Position numbers and translations under genes: made by a program. Below the pieces are notes generated by a model. It saw nothing but the letters and a program-made list of their open reading frames with translations. It was not told the DNA's origin and did no database searches. A DNA stretch of 64,000 nucleotides from the NCBI GenBank assembly GCA_030035585.1, contig CM057462.1:112401234-112465233 (forward strand), in the 5' to 3' direction. Below, one piece after another: positions 46,036 to 57,042 of the stretch. Within the stretch, counting starts at the first letter, position 1. Each line of letters opens with the position of its first letter. The stretch is from Dugong dugon. Taxonomy: Eukaryota > Chordata > Mammalia > Sirenia > Dugongidae.

Positions 46036-46329
46036 TCACTACTCAGTACTCCCTATTACAATTATGTCTAGAAATAAATGCATTAAATAATCAAGTTGCT
46101 AAGCTAAATATGATGCATGAACTTAAATATGCATGTTTTCAGTTATATAATCAGATATCTAAAATTACAAATTAGGAAGTGCAAACCAACTCTTTCATCC
46201 AATGTTAGTAGAAAGACTTGGTGACTTTATGGAACAAAGTTGAACTTATTATCCTCTACGCTACGCCTAGATGTAATGAGATTGAGAAAGTTCCATATTA
46301 TGAGTTTTATGAGAGGCTTTATCATGAAT

Positions 46330-46660
46330 GAATGTATAATTCTTGTCAATTATATAAATTTTATCTATTTATTGAGTTAATCATGTATAAATCTGTTAAT
46401 GTGGTGAATTGATATATTTTCTTATGTTAAACACATCTTGTGTTATTGGGATAAACTTCATTTTTCCATGCTATATCATACTTCTTATATATTGTGGGAC
46501 ATTGTTTGCTAAAATATTGTTCAGAAGGGCTATTGCTCTATAGTTTACTTGTAGTGTTTTACTCTGGTTTTGGTTCCAAGAAAAGTCTGGCTTCAGAGAA
46601 TGTATTGGAAAGTGTTCTCTCTTTTTCAGTTTCCTAGAAGAGTTTTTATATAATTGTTAT
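46330..46660 (-). mobile_element. Ancient L1 ORF2 remnant, antisense
   Basis: Antisense L1 order: 'acttgtagtgttttactctg', 'ggttttggttccaagaaaag', 'tctggcttcagagaatgtat', 'tggaaagtgttctctctttt', 'tagaagagtttttatataat'. Confidence 0.7.
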
Positions 46661-47212
46661 TATTTCTTCACTAAATATTTTGTGAAATTCACATTGAATA
46701 TGTGCTTTCCCTTTTTCAAAACCAACCAACAAACGAACCAACGAACAACAATGAAAGCCATATAAACAGCTTCCATTAAGAGTGATGCTAAAGTAATGAA
46801 TCAAAACATTGGGAGAGATAATTTTCACTTCTGGCTAGGATTGTATTATCAGGGACTGGATGCAATATTCTGCCTTAAACCAAGAAAAAACTAGACCAAA
46901 TATATGAAAACTGTTTTCAAATATTGAGCATTAAACATCACAAGACAGTTATTGATGACTGAAAGAAAATAAATGTTGTCATTGATGTTAGTTTTTATTC
47001 CTTCCCCCATTTTTGAGTTTCTATAAGGATTAACTTCTTTTTGCCTGAAGAGATTCCCTTTAGTATTTCTTTTAGGGTGAAAATACTGGCTTCTAATTCT
47101 CATACTTTTGTCTACTAATATTTATCTTTTACCTTCATATTAGCAGGTTATTTTCACTGGGATAGAATGCTAAGTTGGTAGTGATGATTTACATTGTTGT
47201 AGCCCTTTAAAA

Positions 47213-47417
47213 GGAGCTCTGATGATGTAATGTTTAAGCATTCAGCTGCTTACTGATAGGTCAGTGGTTCAAACCCACCAGCTGCTCTGCTGGAGAAAAG
47301 ACCTAGCAATCTGCTCCCATAAAGATTATAGCTTAGGAAACCCTATGGGGCAGTCCTACTCTGCCCTATAGGATTGTTATGAGTCAGAATTGACTCGAAG
47401 GTGCACAACAAGAGCAG
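47213..47417 (+). mobile_element. AfroSINE, long variant, 7-bp TSD
   Basis: 'ggagctctgatgatgtaatg', 'ggtcagtggttcaaacccac', the middle part 'gctggagaaaagacctagca', 'cccataaagattatagctta', 'ggaaaccctatggggcagtc', 'gagtcagaattgactcgaag'. TTTAAAA at 47206-47212 and 47418-47424. Confidence 0.9.
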
Positions 47418-47485
47418 TTTAAAATGGCATTCCACTGGCTCCTGGCTTCCATTGTTTCTGTGAGGAATCAGCTGTCATTATCAGT

Positions 47486-47699
47486 ATGTTGTAGTTGTTA
47501 GTTACAACTAGAGTCTATTCCAATTTATGGTGGCCCCATGTGGGCAGAGTAGTGCTACTCCATAGTGTTTTCAAGGCTGCGACCTTTAGGAAGCAGATTG
47601 CCTGGTGTGTCTTCCAAGGCACGGCTGGGTGAATTTGAACAGCTAACCTTTTAGCTAGTAGTTGAGTGCTTAACCATTTGCACCACCCAGGGACTCCTC
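47486..47699 (-). mobile_element. AfroSINE, long variant
   Basis: Antisense long form beginning with an RTE-like end 'ttgtagttgttagttacaac', then 'ggccccatgtgggcagagta', 'caaggctgcgacctttagga', 'agcagattgcctggtgtgtc', 'gcttaaccatttgcaccacc'. Confidence 0.88.
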
Positions 47700-48426
47700 A
47701 TTCTTAGTGTAGACCCTTTTGATATAATGTATCTTTCCCCTCACCCTAGGAGTGATTTATTCTTCTTGTGATATGTAGTACTTTTTGAAATGAGGTGTAA
47801 TGACTTTTATGATATCAGAAAAATTATTAGCTACTATCCCTTCAAGTAGTGTTTCAACTCCATTGTCTCTCTTTACTCTATGGGTGTTCAATTATATGTA
47901 GGTTACAACTTTCATTATGTCTTCTATACTTTTTATGACCTTTTATCTATTTCAATTCTTTTTATTTTTTGTACTCACTCTGCACATTTTCTGCTGAACT
48001 ATTTTCATGTTTATTTATCTTCTCTTAAACTCTGTCCAATCTCTTGGTAAACCTGCCTACTTTGCTTTTTTATATTAATGATAATATTTTTCAATTCTTT
48101 AGTTTCTATTAAATTCATTTTTTCTGGTTTCCAGTTCTATGGTGAAATTCTCCACCTTGTCATCTGTTTTGTTGGACATATCAGTCTCAGGTATTTTAAA
48201 GTCCATGTTGGTTAACTCTAATATATTTCCACAGATAACTTCACAGATTTCTTGTAATTGGTTCTGTTTCAATTGTTATTTTTCTCTTCAGTTCTTGGAG
48301 AACCTGATCTTTTTTTTTAATTGAATACAGGATATGAATCAATGAAAAACTGTAACATCTCTGACTGATTATCTTTTCCCAGAAAAGATTCACCATGTCA
48401 TCTGTCAGGGACCTACAGTAAGACTA

Positions 48427-48593
48427 ACCAAAACCCAAATCTGTTACTGTTGAGTTGATTCCAATTCATATCTGACCCTATAGGACAGAGCAGAACTTCC
48501 TCATAGGATTTCCAAGGAGTGGCTGGTGGATTCAAACTGCTGACCTTTTGGTTAGCAGCCAAACTCTTAACCACTGTGCCACCAGGGCTCTAG
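48427..48593 (-). mobile_element. AfroSINE with near-perfect 10-bp TSD
   Basis: Antisense consensus: 'gttgagttgattccaattca', 'tataggacagagcagaactt', 'aaggagtggctggtggattc', 'ggttagcagccaaactctta', 'gccaccagggctct'. Flanks AGTAAGACTA (48417-48426) and AGTAGGACTA (48594-48603). Confidence 0.93.
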
Positions 48594-48603
48594 AGTAGGA
48601 CTA

Positions 48604-50400
48604 GATGACCTCAGTCCAAAAAGAAACATAGCTGACTCAAAGTTAGGTTTCTACATCTACAAATTATATGAAGTTTGTAGTCACTATTAGGTGGAAAATC
48701 TAGGGGTTCTAATATGGAAATCTAGGGGTTTCACAGGACCCCCTTCCTTGGAATATCCTGAACTCCAAATTTTTACTCCATCACTACTATGCCTGCTAAA
48801 AGTTTTACTGTGCATTTCAACTTCTTGATGCACTTTATAAAGTTTTATTCTGATTAATGTAAGAATTGCAAATGCCTGGAGGAGAATTTTGGTGCAATTT
48901 TTGTATCACTTCCCTGTACCTCCCTTCAGTAGGACCTTGGCTCTGAAAGTCCTAGAAACTTGGCGGATAAATCTTAATCTTTGCCTCTGCAGGCCCATGG
49001 ACTTGCTGTGAGCCCTGCTGGATTCTTTCCTTTTTAGTATTTTCCCTTTATGTGCTTTTCAATCTTACCTCCTGTAATTTTTAAGACTAGACAAATGCCC
49101 TATAGAGGGGAAAAAAAAAGTATGCAGAATGTTGGGCTTACCCAGTGGGTTTCCATCCTCTTTGATATACTCACCCTTTATGTCTTAGCTTGTTTTGTAG
49201 CTCTCTGATGTTATCTATGAGAACTATGTTTTATATTTTATATATCTTTTTTATTTATTTTTGATGGGAGAGATGGTTTACTGCAAGCCCTCCATCATAG
49301 TAGGTAATAAAGTTTCCAATATTAAAAATAATGTTATGATTATCTCAAATCAATACTCATAATGGGAAAACTAAATATACGCACAATAAAGGCTGTAAAC
49401 TAATTGTTTTAAATCATATCAAAAATACACTAGAGTTGATCACTAACAAGAAAGTATATTAAAATAAAAATCATTAGATATATTGCTTAAGTGCAAAATA
49501 TTTATGATCCTTCTATATCCCTGAAGGCATAAGGAATGTGAATCTTTGTGTTTCTATTCAGTCACTAAAAATTTAACATAATCACAATAAACTTTGAATC
49601 TACAAAGGAACAGTTACTTTAGAAATGGATGTTTAAATGCTAAAATAGTTTTTATCTGTATTTCTTCTTTCGTCTGCTAATTTGTGTCTTCTGAGGCCAC
49701 TTTTTTTTTTTTTTAATGACCAGGTCAATGACTTGTTGAAATTCAGATACGATATGACTTCTGCAGATTCTTTTTCTACAGTGTTGGAAACTATTAGAGA
49801 GAGAAATAAAATTTGACATTACTTGATAATAAAATGATACTGTGTGGTGGTCACAATTCTGTCCTGCTATAGGCTGCCTTAAGTCATCTCTTTAATAATC
49901 TGCTTTGCAGTTTCACCAGACTTAATTCCAGCCCCTTGAGGAGCAGTTCACCAATGCCCCTTTCTTGAGAATCATAATTATATGATTTTACTCCTGATTT
50001 CAACAATTTACCCATTACTTACCAATCAGAAAACATCTAGTAACTTGCTCCATACATGTAATCAAATAATTGAACATTGCTGAAGAAAAATATACAAACA
50101 TAAATTTATGATAATAAACCTCATATGGGCAATTGGCATTTGTACAGTAATGAGTGTGCTTTCATTTTCACTCTCCAGAGGATTATTTCCCCTATCTACA
50201 CATTAGCATATTTTTCCTGTAATACCACCTCTGCTGCCTTGGTCATTGATCTTGCTTCATAGTACATTTAAAACATTGAGGTAATTAGACATGAAATACC
50301 TAATTTTTCACCATTAAATCTATCATCCTACCCTTAAATATTTCTAAATCTTCTGCCTTCCTTCTTTTACAATAAAAAGTCACTATACTCTTCTCAAATA
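48604..50400. other. Unassigned; left part perhaps antisense L1
   Basis: 48604-49320 may continue the antisense L1. 49320-50400 is AT-rich without recognised features; poly-T runs lie near 49700 and at 50407-50429. Confidence 0.35.
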
Positions 50401-51375
50401 CAATTTATAAATCTTTTTTTTTTTTTTTAATGGATCATACTTTGGATGTTGTATCTAAAAACTCATTGCCAAAGCCAAATTCACCTAGGTTTTCTACTAT
50501 CTTCTAGAAGTTGTATAGGTTTGCATTACATTTTTGTCTGTGATCCATATTCAATTAATTTTTTGAAAATTGTGAGGACTGTGTCTAGTTTTTTTTTTTT
50601 TAATATTAAAGTCCTGTTACCTCAGCACTGTTTGTTGAAAACACTATCCTTTCTTCATTGACTTGCCATTGCTTCTTTGTTAAATAACAACTGACTCTGT
50701 GTAGGTCTATTTCTGGCCTTTCTATTCTGTTCATTTGATCAATTTGTCTATACTTTTGCCAACATCATATTGTATTGATCACTGATTACTTTTTACATAA
50801 AGTAAGTCTTCAAGTCAAGTAGTGTCAGTTTTTCAACTTTGTTTTTCTTTAGTACTGTGGTGGCTATTATCAGTCTTTTGCCTTCCATACAAACTTTATG
50901 ATCAGCTTGTCAATATCAACAGACTAACTTTGCAAAATTTATGTTGGTATCACAGATAATCTATAGACAATATTGAGAGAATGGACATCTTGATAATATT
51001 AAGATTTCCTATCCATAAACATAGACTATCTCTCCATTTATTTAGAGCTTCTTTGATTTTTTTCATCAGACTTTTGTTGTTTTTCATACATAGATCTCAT
51101 GCATATTTTGTTAGATTTATGTCTATATGTGTGCATGTATGTATTTAGTGCTAACCTTAAGAGTGTAGTGTATTTAGTTTCAAATTCAGATTGTTCGTTG
51201 ATGCTATATAGAAAATTGGTTCATTTTGTACATTAACCTTGTATCCTGCATCATTGCTAAAATTGCTTATTAGTTCCAGGAGTTTTTTTTTTTTTTTTTT
51301 TTTTTAATTATTTTGGATTTTCTATACAATCAATTATATCGTCCGTAAGTGCAGGCAGTTTTATTTCATCTTTGC
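50400..51375 (-). mobile_element. Ancient L1 ORF2 remnant, antisense
   Basis: Classic antisense order: 'gtaggtctatttctggcctt', 'ctattctgttcatttgatca', 'atttgtctatacttttgcca', 'agaatggacatcttgataat', 'attaagatttcctatccata', 'acattaaccttgtatcctgc'. About 900 bp, interrupted by T-runs. Confidence 0.85.
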
Positions 51376-51378
51376 TAT

Positions 51379-51502
51379 TATGGGTTGAGTTGTGTCCCCT
51401 AAAAAATATGCTGAAGTCTTAATCCTTGATACCTGTGAACTTGACCTTGTTTTGAAATCATGTCTTTGAATTTGTTTTTAGATAAAACATATATGGCACA
51501 TT
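51379..51502 (+). mobile_element. MLT1-type LTR 5' fragment
   Basis: 'tgggttgagttgtgtcccct' then 'aagtcttaatccttgatacc' and 'gaccttgttttgaaatcat' is the start of an MLT1-like LTR, truncated by or abutting the next copy. Confidence 0.6.
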
Positions 51503-52006
51503 TGTTGTGGGTTGAATTGTATCCTTCAAAAACATATATTCAAATCCTAATCCATGGCATCTAAAAATGTGACCTTATTTGGACATAGAATCTTTTTTCA
51601 GATGTAATCAATTTAAGATGAGGGCATACTGGACTGAAATGCATTCTAATACACTGACTAAAATGCTTTTAAGAGAAAACAGAGGAATATTTGGACACTG
51701 AGAGATGGGCACACGCATACACACACACACACACACACACACAGGGAGAAGGCCATGTAAACGACAGAGGCAGAGATCGGAGTGGTGAGTTTACAAGTCA
51801 AGGAACACCTCGGATTGCCAGCAGTAGTCATAAGTGTGGAAGAGGGAAAGAAGAATCCACCAATAGAGCCCTTAGTGAGAGAATGGTCCTAACGACACTT
51901 TAATTTCAGACTTCTAGCCTACAGAACTCTGAGAGAAGAACTTTCTGTTGTTTTAAGCCATCAAATTTGTAGTAATTCACCACAACATCCCTAGGAAACC
52001 AGTACA
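51503..52006 (+). mobile_element. MLT1-type LTR with internal (CA)n
   Basis: TGTTGTGGGTTGAATTG start; 'aatcctaatccatggcatct', 'tgtgaccttatttggacata', 'cagatgtaatcaatttaaga'; then a CA repeat at 51718-51743; 'gagaaggccatgtaaacgac', 'ttgccagcagtagtcat', 'cagacttctagcctacagaa', 'ctctgagagaagaactttct', 'gttgttttaagccatcaaat' and an end at CCAGTACA. Complete MLT1 layout. Confidence 0.87.
51716..51743. repeat. (CA)n microsatellite
   Basis: CATACACACACAC... run inside the MLT1 LTR, at the position where MLT1 copies often carry a CA-rich patch. Confidence 0.92.
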
Positions 52007-53400
52007 AAAGGCAAAAAAAAAAAAAAAAAATACACAAGAAACAAGACAATAATACTTAGAATCAAAAGACAAAAATAGACAAAAGAAACATGTCATGATA
52101 GTCTTGCTATTGGAATGATCAGACACAGATTTTAAAATACCAATATTTATTATGCTAAAGGACACAAAAAAATAAGATTAAAAATATCAGCAAAGAAATA
52201 GAATATATAAAATGATACAAAATATACATCTGAGAACAACTAAAATTTAGAAATACAAAAACTAAATTAAGAACTCAGCAGATGTATTAACAGCAGATTA
52301 AACATAACTGAGAAGAAAATCACTTAGCTGAAAGATAGCTCTGAGCAAACTACTTATGATAAAATTCAAAAAGAAAAAAGATAGAGAAAGAGAGAAAAAT
52401 CAGAGAACAGAGAAGTTCTAACATAAATTTAATTGGAGTTTCAGGGGAAGAACAGAAAGAGAAGTGAATAGAAGAAATAGGTCAACAGATAATAGCTGAG
52501 AAATTTCCAGAATTGATGAAATATCAAAGAAGCCCAACAATACTTAATCAATAATAAAATAAAAATAAACTAAATAAGACAAACAAGAATACAGAGGAAT
52601 TGTTTTTGTTTTTTTTTTTTTTGTGCTTACATCTGAAAAACAAAACAAAGAGAAAAAAAAAGATTGTTTGTGAACCAGAAGACTATGAAATGATATGTTC
52701 AATGTTTTTGGGTGGAAAAAAACAAAACAAACAAACAAAAAAACCTCTGTATAATAATCTATACTCAATGAAAATGTCTTTCAAAAATATGACAAAATTC
52801 AGGAGTGTTTATATTAATAATAAAATAAATTGTCACCAGAAGATCTATAATAAAGGAAACACTAAAGGGTATACTACAAACAAAAGGAAAATTACCGTAG
52901 ATAGATGTTTTGGAATAAGGATGGAATGAATAAACATGAAAATGTTAAATATTTGTACAAATCATATTGCATAAGGCTGTATACAACAATATGCTTAATG
53001 CTTTATTGGATATAATATATTTATAGAATTAAAATACATGAAATATAGACTATAGTTATGAGTAAAGTAAATGGAGGTAGAGTGTCCCAAGTTTCCACTA
53101 TTGCCTTGGAAAAGAATAAAAGTACCAATTTACGTGAGATTTTTTATAAGCCAAAAGTACTTATTATTAGAATAGTAAAAGATTATCCTTTCAAACTAAC
53201 AGAGATAAAGGAGAATAATCAAATATAAATAATCCAAAAAAAAAAAAAGGAGAGAAAAAGGAGCAAAGGCACAGATAGAAAGTACAGAATAAAGTTCATT
53301 AGTTATTACATTAAATATAAATGGAATTAATACTTAAATTCCAAGGCATATTTGCCCACTGGTTAAAGACACTAAAGGTTAAATGTGCAGAATGAAAATA
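52007..53400 (+). mobile_element. Ancient L1 ORF1-region remnant (L1M/HAL1-like)
   Basis: Old-L1 ORF1 order: 'taattggagtttcaggggaa', 'gctgagaaatttccagaatt', 'aaccagaagactatgaaatg', 'gtcaccagaagatctataat', 'aaggaaacactaaaggg'. Frames are broken; one remnant frame at 52600-52929 includes MSFKNMTKFRS. A poly-T insert lies near 52605-52622. Confidence 0.65.
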
Positions 53401-53464
53401 AAAGTTTTGAGAAAAGAAAATGATATTCATGCAAATATCAGCCCAATCTAATGTAGCTAATAAC

Positions 53465-53605
53465 TCCCCAGTCTACAAACTCCTTAAATTATAAGCTTTC
53501 TTTGGATAAAGCTGTGTCTTACTTATGTTTGTACTCTCTGTGAGGCTTTATACCATCCCATGTATGTAGCAATGATACAATTCACTTCATGAATACATAA
53601 AAGTT
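53465..53605 (+). mobile_element. L2 LINE 3' end
   Basis: 'tctacaaactccttaaatta', 'taaagctgtgtcttacttat', 'gtttgtactctctgtgagg' resemble L2 3' order. Confidence 0.5.
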
Positions 53606-54441
53606 TCTAAAGTGAAGCAGGGCACTATCTTTCTCAGAACAGTCTCCTATAGTAGGGAAAAAAGCTATCATTTTCACAGAGGAAGAAAGAGAATGGCTAA
53701 GAAAGTGACTTATTCAAGATTTTGTAGCCAGAATTGGAAATTAAATTCAAGTTGTTTAACACATAGCTTTTCCACTATTTTCTGAATTAAATACTTGGGA
53801 AATCAAATTTAATTGAATCATTCATAACCTAAGTCACTCTCCAAATTTCACTACTTCTAAACATTTTGAAACTATTCATTCAAGGATGATTCAACCCATG
53901 TCTAATTGCTTGATTTACTTATATCATCTTAATCAATCAGAATTATAATTCAGTCAATTTAGTCTTAGTGATTGACACTGATGATAAAATTAGATCTCAA
54001 ACAAAACATGAAAGTTTTTTTTCATTTGTTATGAAGAGTCATGGCCTTTGTGTGAAAGAACACATGCTTCATCTATGGTGTAAACCAAGGAGTTTGCATC
54101 TCTACAGATCTGATCAGAGACGGTAAGATGAATTCGTTTGTATTAAATCCAATCAACTGGTATCAGCCTTTTTTTTTTTTTTTTTAACCAGGTAGAAAGC
54201 AACCATGCTAGACACTGTGCTGGGTGTTGGGAGATAGTACTAATACAATAGTAGAAATTGTCATCATTTATTGGAAAGGAGGAACAATTAAACACGTTTT
54301 TAAAAAAATACAACAAAAAAGGAGTAATTAAATATTACACTATTGTTTTTTAAATAAGGTCAGGAAGAGTAGTATTTTCTAGCTCCTGCACTATGACTCC
54401 TCCACACCTCTAGCAGTTTGTCATACATTGGGGGCTTGTAT
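53606..54441. other. Unassigned; poly-T run
   Basis: A T-run lies at about 54170-54185; 54200-54330 has phrases of an old repeat ('ctagacactgtgctgggtgt') not assigned. Confidence 0.4.
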
Positions 54442-54446
54442 TGCAG

Positions 54447-54921
54447 TGTCATGGATTGAATTATGTCCCCCCAAAAATGTGTGTATCAATTTGGCTGGGC
54501 CATGATTCGCAGTACTGTGTGATTTTCCTACATGTTGTAAATCCTGCCTCTATGATGTTAATGCGGGAGGATGAGCAGCAGTTGTGTTAGTGAGGCAGGA
54601 CTCAAGCTACAAGATATTGTGCCCTGAGGCAATCTCTTGAGATATAGAAGAGAGAAGTGAGCAGAGAGACTTGTGGACCTCATACCACTAAGAAAGCAGT
54701 GCCAGCAGCAGAGCGTGTCCTTTGGACCCGGGGTCCCTGAGCAGAGAAGCTCCTATTCCGGGAGAACATTGATGAGAAGGCTGACAGAGAAAGTCTTCCC
54801 CTGGAACTGACACCCTGAATTTGGACTTTTAGCCTACTTTACTCTGAAGAAATAAACTTCTCTTTGTTAAAGCCACCCACTTGAGGTATTTCTGTTATAG
54901 CAGCACTAGATGACTGAGACA
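54447..54921 (+). mobile_element. MaLR-like solo LTR, afrotherian type (sense)
   Basis: TGTCATGGATTGAATTATG start, 'ttggctgggccatgattcgc', 'gatatagaagagagaagtga', 'agaaataaacttctctttgt', 'taaagccacccacttgaggt', ending GACTGAGACA. Flanks TGCAG (54442-54446) and TGCGG (54922-54926), 4 of 5 matching. Sense reading fixes the family orientation for the antisense copies at 7.3, 8.7 and 26.9 kb. Confidence 0.88.
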
Positions 54922-54926
54922 TGCGG

Positions 54927-55363
54927 TGATGGTGCAAGTTATGCCACCAGTATTCTAATATCAGCAGGGTCACCCATGGTGGACAGGTTTCAGCTGAGCT
55001 TCCAGAATAAGACAGACTAGGAAGAAGGACCTGGCAGTCTACTTCTGAAAAGAATTAGCCATAAAAACCTTACCAATAGCAGCAGAACATTGATATAGTG
55101 CTGGAAGATGAGCCCCTCAGGTTGGAAGGCATTCAAAATACAGAGCTGCCTCTTCAAAGTAAAGTCGATCATTTGCTGATGTGGCATGACTCAAAATGAG
55201 AAGAAATAGCTGCAAACAACTGTTGGATTGATATAGGGGCTGCAACAACGGGCTCAAGCATAACAACATTGTGAGGATGGGTGCAGGACCAGGCAACATT
55301 TCATTCTGTTGTACATAGATTTGCTATTAGTCGGAACCAACTCGACGGTACCTAACAACAACA
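54927..55363 (+). mobile_element. RTE-tailed non-autonomous element
   Basis: Head 'ttatgccaccagtattctaa', 'cagcagggtcacccatggtg', then 'gacaggtttcagctgagctt', 'aagacagactaggaagaagg' (shared with the SINE at 61003), and an RTE-like 3' part 'gggctgcaacaacgggctca', 'cagtcgg'-type end and 'acggtacctaacaacaac'. No coding capacity. Confidence 0.8.
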
Positions 55364-55369
55364 CTGACT

Positions 55370-55745
55370 GGATCTGTGAGTTGTTTATTTCATCTATGAT
55401 ATCTCATTTAAGGAAACCTCTGATGGCATAGTAGTTAAGAGTTACGGCTGCTAACCAAAAGGTTGGCAGTTCGAATCCACCAGGCGCTGTTTGGAAACCC
55501 TATGAGGCAGTTCTACCCTGTCCTGTAGGGTTGCTGTGAGTCAGAATCGACTCCACAGCAACGGGTTTGGTTTATGGTTTTCTTATCTCATTTAAACCCC
55601 ACAGCAACCTGTCAGGGAAAAATTAAATGTACATATAAAACAAGGAAACTGAGACTCTGATAGATTAAGTAATAGGTTTTGTAATTTGTAGAACTAGGAT
55701 TTTCACTCCAGCAGCTGAGTGTGATTTCAAAGTCTGAGTTCTTGG
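55370..55745 (+). mobile_element. MIR SINE split by an AfroSINE
   Basis: 55370-55411 ('tttatttcatctatgatatc', 'tcattta') and 55584-55745 ('aaaccccacagcaacctgtc', 'aaggaaactgagactctga', 'tgtagaactaggattttcac') form one MIR when the AfroSINE at 55412-55583 and one copy of its duplication are removed. Confidence 0.75.
55412..55583 (+). mobile_element. AfroSINE with 12-bp TSD
   Basis: 'ggaaacctctgatggcatag', 'agttacggctgctaaccaaa', 'ggttggcagttcgaatccac', 'tttggaaaccctatgaggca', 'gagtcagaatcgactccaca', 'gcaacgggtttggttt'. TATCTCATTTAA at 55400-55411 and 55584-55595. Confidence 0.95.
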
Positions 55746-56508
55746 CTATTGTATCATAAGACTATTCTGCATTGGTATATTATGTCATAACCTGGTTCTC
55801 TTGTACTATTTGTAGGTTTTTCAAATTTCCATTTGAAAACAAGAAGGTTTAAATAGCTCTTTAAATATATGATATGATAGCAAAAACTTATTTTATCTGT
55901 TTTTCTTTTCCCCAGTGAATTAATTGGCATTTGGGGTGATAAAGTAAACAGAACCATTATGATAAACACAGGGTATATGAACAAATTTTTGTAATGAAAA
56001 ATAATTCTACCACTCGAACTAAACTTTGGAAAGCAAGTAGAGGATTATAAATTGCAGTCATAATTTTTGCCAACATAAGAGTGTATTATCCTGTGTAATT
56101 ATCTTCAGAAAATCTATATAAACAATCTTTGGACACAACACAATAAATTATCTCTGTTTCTATCAGGACCATTAGATAGTGTCTGCACCATTGATACAGA
56201 CTTTTGAGTTAAGGTGAAGCTAAATAAGACACGGTGGTTGACAAATATTTATGTCTAATCTATTCGGCACTACAATTCTATGTAGAATTCTGGACTTTAA
56301 AACTTTTGCTGTAAACCTCAGAGAGTTCAATGATGCCTTATACAAGGCGCCATGCCACAATAACTATCATATGGGATCACTCACATTTGTTTTTCTGGAG
56401 ATGCTTATAGTAATAGGGAACAATCAACATGTTTAAAAATAGAGGTAAGTTGATGTACTTTAACCACACATTAGGTGTAAAACCATGCCTAAAAGGTGTT
56501 AAGGATTC
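55746..56508. other. No recognised feature
   Basis: AT-rich unassigned sequence. Confidence 0.5.
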
Positions 56509-57042
56509 TGTCATGGATTGAATTGTGTCCCCTCAAAAAATGTGTGTAGCAACTTGGCTAGGTCATGATTCCCAGTATTGTATGACTGTATAATCTGATG
56601 TGATTTCCTTATGTGTTGTAAACTCTATCACTATGATGAGGTTATACGTGATCTCTTTATGTGTTGTAAATTCTGTCACTGTGATGAGGTTATGCTGATG
56701 AGGTTTACAAGATTAGATAGTGTCTTAATCCAATCTCTTTTGAGATATAAAAGAAGCGAGCAGAGACACATAGGAACCTCATACCACCAAGAACACAGTG
56801 CCAGGAGCAGAGCGAGTCCTTTGGACCTGAGGTTCCTGTGCAGAGAAGCTCCCAGGCCAAGGAAAGACTGACACATCACAAGGACCTTTCTCCAGAGCTG
56901 ACAGAAAGAGAAAGCCTTCTTTTGGAGCTGATGCCCTGAATTTGGACTTGTAGCCTGATGGACTGTGAGAGAATAAACTTTTCTTTGTTAAAGCCATCCA
57001 CTTGTGATATCTCTGTTGGAGCATCCCTGGATGACTAAAACA
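56509..57042 (+). mobile_element. MaLR-like solo LTR with internal 48-bp duplication
   Basis: Same family as 54447-54921: TGTCATGGATTGAATTGTG start, 'ctaggtcatgattcccagta', 'gagatataaaagaagcgagc', 'taaacttttctttgttaaag', 'ccatccacttgtgatatctc', end ACTAAAACA. A roughly 48-bp segment is tandemly duplicated (56601-56648 and 56649-56695). Flanks GATTC and GTTTT do not make a clear TSD. Confidence 0.87.

Larger units (their letters stand above)
46970..48426 (-). mobile_element. Ancient L1 remnant, antisense, with AfroSINE inserts
   Basis: Phrases at 47040-47070 ('ttagtatttcttttagggtg'), 47420-47470 ('ggcattccactggctcctgg', 'cttccattgtttctgtgagg', 'aatcagctgtcattatc') and 48110-48330 ('ggtttccagttctatggtga', 'ttcttggagaacctgatctt') follow a well-known antisense old-L1 segment. 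AfroSINEs at 47213-47417 and 47486-47699 interrupt it. It may extend toward 49320, where L1-like phrases recur. Confidence 0.6.

Noticed and set aside
54447-57042. Two sense LTRs as ends of one provirus
   Set aside because: Between them are an RTE-tailed element, a MIR and an AfroSINE, not retroviral sequence, and flanking duplications differ.
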